A stretch of 64,000 nucleotides of DNA from Anaerolineae bacterium. Lineage in GTDB: Bacteria; Chloroflexota; Anaerolineae; Promineifilales; Promineifilaceae. The translations under genes were made by a program, and so were the position numbers. Position 1 is the first letter of the stretch; each line of letters starts with the position of its first letter. This document shows, piece after piece, positions 59,477-64,000 of this stretch. The notes beneath the pieces were generated by a model. The model was not told the origin of the DNA, made no database searches, and was given only the letters and a program-made list of their open reading frames with translations. Where the stretch lies: NCBI GenBank assembly GCA_023382655.1, contig JAHDWK010000030.1, positions 1-64,000 on the forward strand, written 5' to 3'.

Positions 59477-60682
59477 ATGTTATGTTCACGATACCGTTGG
59501 CTGCTATTTCTGCTCTGGAGTAGTTTTTGGGGCACAAGTTGTGTGACCGCCAACGTGCCGGTGGCAACCGTAACAACAGCCGTCGCCCCCCCCGTCACCC
59601 CCACCACCGTCCCCGACACGGCCGTACCCACCATCACAGACACGGCGGCCACGGCCGTACCAACCGACACGCCCACCGCGACCCCTGTTCCACCGACGGC
59701 CGTGCTTGCTTCCCCCGTGCCCCCATCCCCCATACCCACTGCCACCCCAGACCTCCTCTTTCCCTTTACCCTGGACGGCCTGCGGGCGCGCGATTATCCC
59801 GGCGGTCCCATCCGGGTGCAGGCAGTGTTGACCCAGACGGCGACATTCACCCGCCATTACATCGCCTACCCCAGCGATGGCCTGACCATCACCGGCATTA
59901 TGCAGACGCCGCCAGGCGCCGGGCCATTCCCGGTTATCATTATGCTGCATGGTTATTATGACCGGGGCGACTACTGGTCTGGCTGGGGCACCTGGCAGGC
60001 GGCCGAATACCTGAACAGGCGGGGCTACCTGACCATTGCTCCCGATTTGCGCAGTTGGGGCCAGTCGGACGTGGGTCCCAGCCTGTTTCACACCGGGCTA
60101 GTAGCAGATGTGCTCAATTTGCTCAGCGCCCTGTCGTCTTTGCCCCAGGCAGACACCGACCGGGTGGGTTTGTGGGGGCACAGCATGGGCGGCGGCATTA
60201 TCACCAAATTGTTGGTGGTGGATGACCGGGCGCGGGCGGCGGTGTTGTACGCGCCCAACAGCGCCAACGACGCTGACTTGATCGGCCGTTGGGGGCCGGG
60301 CTGTCTGCCGGAACAATTGGATCCAGCAGAAGATAAATGTAATCCGGGCGAGGTAATACCCCCCGACTTAGCGGCGGAGGTGGTGGCAGCTTATCTGGAA
60401 ACGGCCGTTAACCCCACCGCCTTACAGCGTTTTGCGCCCTACTATCACCTGTCCCACATCATCACCCCCGTGCAAATTCATGTGGGTCTGGCCGATGGCC
60501 AAGAGTGGGTGGAGACGCCTCCCGAATGGTCAGATAAATTGTATGCAGCACTGCAAGCCGCCGGGAAAGAGACCACCTTATACCATTACGCCGACCAGGG
60601 GCACTTCTTTGAGGGAACAAGCTGGACGCTTTTTATGGAACGGGCCACTGCCTTTTTTGACGAAAACGTGGCACGGCCGTGA
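59477..60682 (+). CDS. Lipoprotein alpha/beta-hydrolase
   Basis: The 401-residue protein has a signal peptide ending in a probable lipobox (FWGTSC, Cys near 22). A long Thr/Pro/Val-rich linker (about 25-95) spans the wall. The alpha/beta-hydrolase domain follows: VIIMLHGYYDRGDYWSGWG (oxyanion region), nucleophile elbow VGLWGHSMGGGII (Ser near 237), later HYADQGHFFEG (His). It belongs to the dienelactone hydrolase/prolyl-oligopeptidase type, with unknown ester or peptide substrate. It is probably tethered to the outside of the cytoplasmic membrane. Confidence 0.83.
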   Translation: MLCSRYRWLLFLLWSSFWGTSCVTANVPVATVTTAVAPPVTPTTVPDTAVPTITDTAATAVPTDTPTATPVPPTAVLASPVPPSPIPTATPDLLFPFTLDGLRARDYPGGPIRVQAVLTQTATFTRHYIAYPSDGLTITGIMQTPPGAGPFPVIIMLHGYYDRGDYWSGWGTWQAAEYLNRRGYLTIAPDLRSWGQSDVGPSLFHTGLVADVLNLLSALSSLPQADTDRVGLWGHSMGGGIITKLLVVDDRARAAVLYAPNSANDADLIGRWGPGCLPEQLDPAEDKCNPGEVIPPDLAAEVVAAYLETAVNPTALQRFAPYYHLSHIITPVQIHVGLADGQEWVETPPEWSDKLYAALQAAGKETTLYHYADQGHFFEGTSWTLFMERATAFFDENVARP

Positions 60683-60737
60683 TTCCTTAGTTGCGTTTTA
60701 TTGCCCACTGTTGTGACCCTGATAAATTGCCGATGTT

Positions 60738-60761
60738 CAATGATCAATTGACAATTGACCA
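60738..60761. repeat. AATGATCAATTGACAATTGACC spacer repeat
   Basis: Short iterated palindromic units (TCAATTGA, CAATTG) between the hydrolase and PlsC genes; same style as the other spacer repeats. Confidence 0.45.
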
Positions 60762-60785
60762 TTGTTACCTGAAAATCCCCTCCCT

Positions 60786-61499
60786 ATGCTGTGGCGCTAC
60801 CGGATTATGAAAATGGCAATGACGATTTGCCGGTTGTTATTGTTGGTGCGGATCGAGGTACACGGCCGTGACCATATCCCCCCTTCCGGCCCCTACATCG
60901 TGGTACTCAACCATACCAGCGCCGTGGACACGCCAGTCTTGCTGCTGGCCTTTCCCTTGCAAAAATGGCGCTTTTTTGCTGTGGAAAAGTGGCGTCGCCA
61001 TCCTGTTTTTGGTCCGCTTATGGGTTGGTTGGGGGCTATATATATCGCCCGTGATGAAGTAGACCGCCATCAGATGCGCCAGGCGTTAGAGGCTATTACC
61101 GAGGGTATGGCATTTGGGGTAGCCCCGGAAGGTACCCGCAGCAAAACAGGCCGGATGACTGCCGCCAAAGATGGTGCGGCCTATCTGGCAGCCCGTACCG
61201 GCGTCCCCATTTTGCCGGTTGGCCTGGAAAACACCGACGTGCTGTTTGCTAACTTTAAGCGATTAAAGGGTACGGCCGTACATGTACATATTGGCGCCCC
61301 CTTTCACCTGCCTCCTCTCGACCACCGCGTCCGCAGCCAGGATTTACCGGCTTATACTCACTACATCATGGTGCATCTGGCGGCCCAACTCCCAGCGCGT
61401 TATCATGGCGTTTATGCCAATAACCCGGCGCTAGTTGCCTTGCAACGTGGCGAAAATCCCTGGCCTTACCTGGACATAGTCAATAGGACAATTGGATAG
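60786..61499 (+). CDS. plsC: 1-acylglycerol-3-phosphate acyltransferase-like
   Basis: The 237-residue PlsC-type acyltransferase has the catalytic NHTSAVD (NHx4D, near 44), the phosphate-binding GVAPEGTRSKTG (near 112) and block IV VPILPVGLENTD. It acylates lysophosphatidic acid at the membrane, forming phosphatidic acid. An amphipathic N-terminus (MLWRYRIMKMAMTICRLLLL) anchors it. ATG 60786 is chosen over TTG 60762. Confidence 0.88.
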   Translation: MLWRYRIMKMAMTICRLLLLVRIEVHGRDHIPPSGPYIVVLNHTSAVDTPVLLLAFPLQKWRFFAVEKWRRHPVFGPLMGWLGAIYIARDEVDRHQMRQALEAITEGMAFGVAPEGTRSKTGRMTAAKDGAAYLAARTGVPILPVGLENTDVLFANFKRLKGTAVHVHIGAPFHLPPLDHRVRSQDLPAYTHYIMVHLAAQLPARYHGVYANNPALVALQRGENPWPYLDIVNRTIG

Positions 61500-61552
61500 A
61501 ACGAATTTGGATGAATTTGGATTCTGATCTAGGCAATTTGACAGGCTACTGT

Positions 61553-61558
61553 TATAAT
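61553..61558 (+). promoter_or_regulatory. -10 element TATAAT of ncRNA candidate
   Basis: GTTATAATTC lies 54 nt after the plsC stop; expected transcription start is about 61565. The nearby TTGACA (61538) is only 9 bp away, too close to act as its -35. Confidence 0.5.
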
Positions 61559-61564
61559 TCCCGT

Positions 61565-61740
61565 AAGCTTGATTAGTTAAGGGATTTGAGAAAACACACC
61601 TCCCCCAAACTGGCACAAAAGAAACGCGACTGGAACAACCGCTAATCAGGCCCAGGGCACTGTTCCCTCTCTCAAATCTCTGACAGTGCCCGTTCCTTTG
61701 TGAACGGGTAGGCCACCTGATATCAGGTGGCCTGTTTTTT
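61565..61740 (+). ncRNA. Stand-alone structured RNA candidate with pseudoknots
   Basis: A spacer of about 175 nt has no open frame. P1: GCTTGATTAG (61567-61576) with CTAATCAGGC (61642-61651), 10 bp. P2: GGGATTTGAGA (61581-61591) with TCTCAAATCTC (61670-61680), 11 bp. P3: GGGCACTGT (61655-61663) with ACAGTGCCC (61683-61691), 9 bp. P2 crosses both P1 and P3, so they form pseudoknots. A further hairpin CCCGTTC/GAACGGG (61689-61708) shares three bases with P3, and a strong terminator follows. It does not look like 6S, SRP or RNase P RNA. The next gene is on the other strand, so this is not a leader. Confidence 0.6.
61711..61740 (+). terminator. Intrinsic terminator of ncRNA candidate
   Basis: GGCCACCTGATATCAGGTGGCC followed by TGTTTTTTTT: a perfect 11+11 nt palindrome with T-tract. 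Confidence 0.9.
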
Positions 61741-61741
61741 T

Positions 61742-61768
61742 GTAACGCGATTTTCTAAATTGCGTTAC
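61742..61768. repeat. Hairpin GTAACGCGATTTTC/AAATTGCGTTAC (family D)
   Basis: Covers the stop codon of the minus-strand dehydrogenase gene and abuts the terminator at 61740, forming a convergent terminator region. Confidence 0.65.
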
Positions 61769-62787
61769 ACATTGGTCAGGATGGCCTGGGTAATAGCCTT
61801 GGTAGTAATAAACGTGGGATAACTTTCATGTGCCAGGGTGTGCGTAACGGCCGTTTCCACCTGCCCCGCCACCTCTTCTAACCCCCACACATACCGTGCC
61901 AACAGTGCCCCACTCAAAATCGCTGCTATGGGATTGGCAATGCCTTTCCCGGCAATATCCGGGGCCGAACCATGCACCGGTTCCGCCAGCGCCACCCCGT
62001 CCCCCCAGTTCAACGATGCCGCCAACCCCAATCCCCCACCCCAATGCGCCGCCGCATCGGACAAAATATCGCCAAATAAGTTGGTGGTAATTATCACATC
62101 AAAGGTCTCCGGCGCTGCCACCATTTTCAGCGCCGCCACGTCAACCAACAACTCCTCCACTAAAAATCCGCGCCGATCCGCGCTCATCCGCGCCCCATTA
62201 AAAACCTCCTGCACCGTATCCCGAAACAGACCATCGGTCAGCGGCAGCACATTGGCTTTGTGGACGATGGTGAGTTTGCCCCGGCCTTGGCGCTGCATTA
62301 ACTCCAGCGCCTTTTGGGCAATGCGGCGGCTGGCACGGCGGGTGATGTGGCGTTCGGCTACGGCCGTTTCCCCCTCATCCTCCCATCGCTCCCGCCCCAC
62401 ATACAGCCCTTCCGTATTCTCGCGCACAATGATCATGTCCACGTCCGGTCGGGGGCTGACGCGGGGCCAGTTTTGTACTGGGCGGATATTGGCATACAGG
62501 TCAAGTTCCTGGCGCATGGTCAGGATGGCGCTGCGATACCCGGCCACTTTGCGCGAAGGAGACGAGACCGCACCAAACAAGCCCGCGCCACAATCCCGAA
62601 TGGCCGCCAACGTCTCGTCCGGCACGGAGACACCACATTTCTCAAACGTGCCCCAACCTGCTTCGGCGGTGACGATTTGCAAGTGGGGGATAACGGCCGT
62701 CAGCACCGCCACCGCCGCCGGAATCACCTCTTGCCCAATGCCATCGCCGGGAATTACACACAATCGGGGGGCTGTTACCCGGTTCAT
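61765..62787 (-). CDS. Isocitrate/isopropylmalate-family beta-decarboxylating dehydrogenase
   Basis: The 340-residue enzyme has CVIPGDGIGQEVIPAA, substrate Arg region, VRENTEGLYVGRE (the form typical for isocitrate and homoisocitrate enzymes), TIVHKANVLPLTDGLF (catalytic Lys), metal Asp in TTNLFGDILSDAAA and the NAD loop EPVHGSAPDIAGKGIANP. It oxidatively decarboxylates a 2-hydroxy acid. Isocitrate, homoisocitrate and tartrate-type substrates cannot be separated by eye. No leu or lys genes are adjacent. Confidence 0.88.
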   Translation of the reverse strand: MNRVTAPRLCVIPGDGIGQEVIPAAVAVLTAVIPHLQIVTAEAGWGTFEKCGVSVPDETLAAIRDCGAGLFGAVSSPSRKVAGYRSAILTMRQELDLYANIRPVQNWPRVSPRPDVDMIIVRENTEGLYVGRERWEDEGETAVAERHITRRASRRIAQKALELMQRQGRGKLTIVHKANVLPLTDGLFRDTVQEVFNGARMSADRRGFLVEELLVDVAALKMVAAPETFDVIITTNLFGDILSDAAAHWGGGLGLAASLNWGDGVALAEPVHGSAPDIAGKGIANPIAAILSGALLARYVWGLEEVAGQVETAVTHTLAHESYPTFITTKAITQAILTNV

Positions 62788-63384
62788 TTACAGATACGCC
62801 TCATCCGGCTGCCAGTTGACCGCCTGCGCCCACGCCTGCGCTGCCGCAAACAGCATGTCCATCAACGGGTCTTTGATATACAGGTAGCCGTCAATACTGT
62901 CCGGGAAGATTTCGGCCAGACGCATTTTGATGAGGGCATAGCCGTCGCGCATGATGGGGTGCGCCCGTAGATAGTCGCGGAAGAGGAGAGGATACCGCTG
63001 GTTGAAACGGCCGTCCTCTCGAATGTGGATGTGGATACGCCGGTCGCCCCCTTTTTCGCGGCAGTACCGTTTGCGCAGTTCGGGTGAATCGGGGTCAGGG
63101 ATGCCAATGTATTCGTCACGGCCGTACTCCACCCGCATCCCATAACCCGCACCCATCAGCTTTTCCACAATCGCCTGGTCATCCAAATCAGCCACCGTCA
63201 CCTGGATGTCTATGATGTCTTTGGCGGGCAAGTCCGGGATAGAAGTGGAACCGATGTGGTCAATGCGCACGGCCATCTCCCCCAACACCTGCCGCAACTG
63301 CCCACCAATTTGCTGAAATTCATCCACCCACCGGGGCTGGTAGGGTATGACAATGATGGGTCTTGATTTCTCAAACTGGATCAT
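62788..63384 (-). CDS. GrpB/UPF0157 family protein
   Basis: The 198-residue protein has the nucleotidyltransferase-like family pattern VIPYQPRWVDEFQQIGGQLR, RIDHIGSTSIPDLPAKDIID and IHIREDGRFNQRYPLLFRDY, LRAHP. It resembles fused GrpB domains of CoaE proteins; the reaction is unknown. ATG 63384 with an AAAGGTGAG ribosome site is chosen over an upstream TTG. It starts 4 nt after the cutC stop, indicating an operon. Confidence 0.88.
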   Translation of the reverse strand: MIQFEKSRPIIVIPYQPRWVDEFQQIGGQLRQVLGEMAVRIDHIGSTSIPDLPAKDIIDIQVTVADLDDQAIVEKLMGAGYGMRVEYGRDEYIGIPDPDSPELRKRYCREKGGDRRIHIHIREDGRFNQRYPLLFRDYLRAHPIMRDGYALIKMRLAEIFPDSIDGYLYIKDPLMDMLFAAAQAWAQAVNWQPDEAYL

Positions 63385-63388
63385 TTTC

Positions 63389-64000
63389 TCACCTTTCCTG
63401 GGCAGCAACTTTCTGCGTTGTCCGCACCAACCGGGATACCTTCTCTTCGCTCACACCCTCCCTGTCCAACACACCAGAATATGAATGCACGGTCAACCGG
63501 CCCGTAGTCAATGGCAATTGCGCCAGTAACGCAGGCACATTGTCTGGATTCAGACCGCCACCAATTACAATTTCCACGCGATTATCTGCCTGGCGAATAA
63601 GCTTTGCTAATTGGGCTGCACCGGCCACCGCCGGTAATGCACTACCCCAGGGCGTACCGCCGGTTAACACCCGATCAACGCCCATTTCAATCAACTGTTC
63701 CAACGCATCAGCCTGGTCGGCCACAGCGTCAAAAGCCCTATGGCAGGTGGCGATCAGTCCCAACCCATGTGCCCATCCCGTCAACTGGCGCATTTCTTTT
63801 CCCGCCAGAGATGACCCATTGAGGAGACCAAACACCACGCCGTTAGCGCCAGCAGTAACGGCCGTCTCCATTTGCCAGGCCATCCGCCTCAACTCCGCTG
63901 GCGAATAACAAAAATCACCGCTACGTGGCCGGATCATCACCATCAGCCCCGGACGGCTACCAAAGGCCATCCGCGCCGCCGAAATATGTTTTCCAGGAGG
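63389..64000 (-). CDS. cutC: CutC-family protein, 5' end beyond window
   Basis: 203 residues of a TIM-barrel CutC protein are visible: LMVMIRPRSGDFCYSPAELR, GANGVVFGLLN, TCHRAFDAVADQADALEQLI, RVLTGGTPWGSALP, IVIGGGLNPDNV and VHSYSG. The frame stays open to the window edge (PPGKHISAARMAFG), matching the part that precedes this in full proteins, so the gene starts outside. CutC was linked to copper tolerance, but its biochemical role is unsettled. GrpB follows in the same operon. Confidence 0.9.
   Translation of the reverse strand, partial: PPGKHISAARMAFGSRPGLMVMIRPRSGDFCYSPAELRRMAWQMETAVTAGANGVVFGLLNGSSLAGKEMRQLTGWAHGLGLIATCHRAFDAVADQADALEQLIEMGVDRVLTGGTPWGSALPAVAGAAQLAKLIRQADNRVEIVIGGGLNPDNVPALLAQLPLTTGRLTVHSYSGVLDREGVSEEKVSRLVRTTQKVAAQER

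Noticed and set aside
61538..61558. TTGACA plus TATAAT as a full sigma-70 promoter
   Set aside because: Only 9 bp separate the two hexamers; 16-18 are needed. Only the -10 is retained.
61565..61740. 6S, SRP or RNase P RNA
   Set aside because: Ends do not pair as in 6S, the SRP tetraloop helix is absent, and RNase P conserved boxes are missing.

Overview
The window is a GC-rich bacterial chromosome segment. The best guess is a Chloroflexota (Anaerolineae-like) lineage. This is an inference from gene content: a hydrazine-synthase-alpha-like secreted protein, secreted proteins ending in YLPxxxR/N-like tails, Thr/Pro-rich surface linkers, and an extracellular contractile injection system (eCIS) with many DUF4157 proteins. 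The palindromic octamer ACGGCCGT occurs about 100 times by hand count. It lies on both strands' genes and in spacers, so it is a genome signature comparable to HIP1 of cyanobacteria.

Layout. 1-10 kb: an AT-richer partial gene at the left edge, a 5'-truncated DUF4350 remnant, the HzsA-like protein, an Ala-rich coiled-coil protein, an (alpha/alpha)6 glycosidase-like protein, an Ig/Ig/C39/glycosidase fusion and ilvE. 10.8-42.9 kb: one large eCIS locus on the + strand. It starts with a BTAD/SARP-type regulator. Next come six direct repeats with exact 11-bp period, placed 8 bp upstream of a -10-like hexamer, which looks like the operator of that regulator. Then follow sheath, tube, a T4 baseplate-chaperone-like Cys protein, a Pro-rich protein, DUF4255/Pvc16 cap, AAA+ ATPase and a small coupled protein. 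Six consecutive DUF4157 (eCIScore) proteins follow, with a shared front half and unrelated C-termini: two M15-type peptidoglycan peptidases, one JAMM metalloprotease-like, three unknown. Last come the adaptor, LysM protein, hub gpD, gpV-like spike, PAAR-like tip, gp25, two large J-like baseplate proteins, a tail-protein-I/beta-helix protein and a DUF6519 protein. No convincing tape-measure protein was seen.

43-64 kb: housekeeping and surface genes: DinB, CheY-like, GNAT, threonine dehydratase, AAA ATPase, GT2, a secreted glycosidase, a ParB-like/USP fusion, Trm112-like, an ATPase-SUMF1 membrane protein, a membrane protein with three 35-residue repeats, tRNA-Leu(CAG), a cNMP-binding protein, a double RNase H with a degenerate second domain, ferredoxin-NADP reductase, CBS pair, alpha/beta-hydrolase lipoprotein, PlsC, a stand-alone structured RNA candidate with its own promoter and terminator, an IDH/IPMDH family enzyme, GrpB and partial CutC.

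Intergenic spacers carry several families of short palindromic or iterated repeats, many at gene ends where they could act as terminators. Two pieces of these repeats lie in frame inside the eCIS ATPase gene. Functional statements come from reading motifs by eye; no database search was run.
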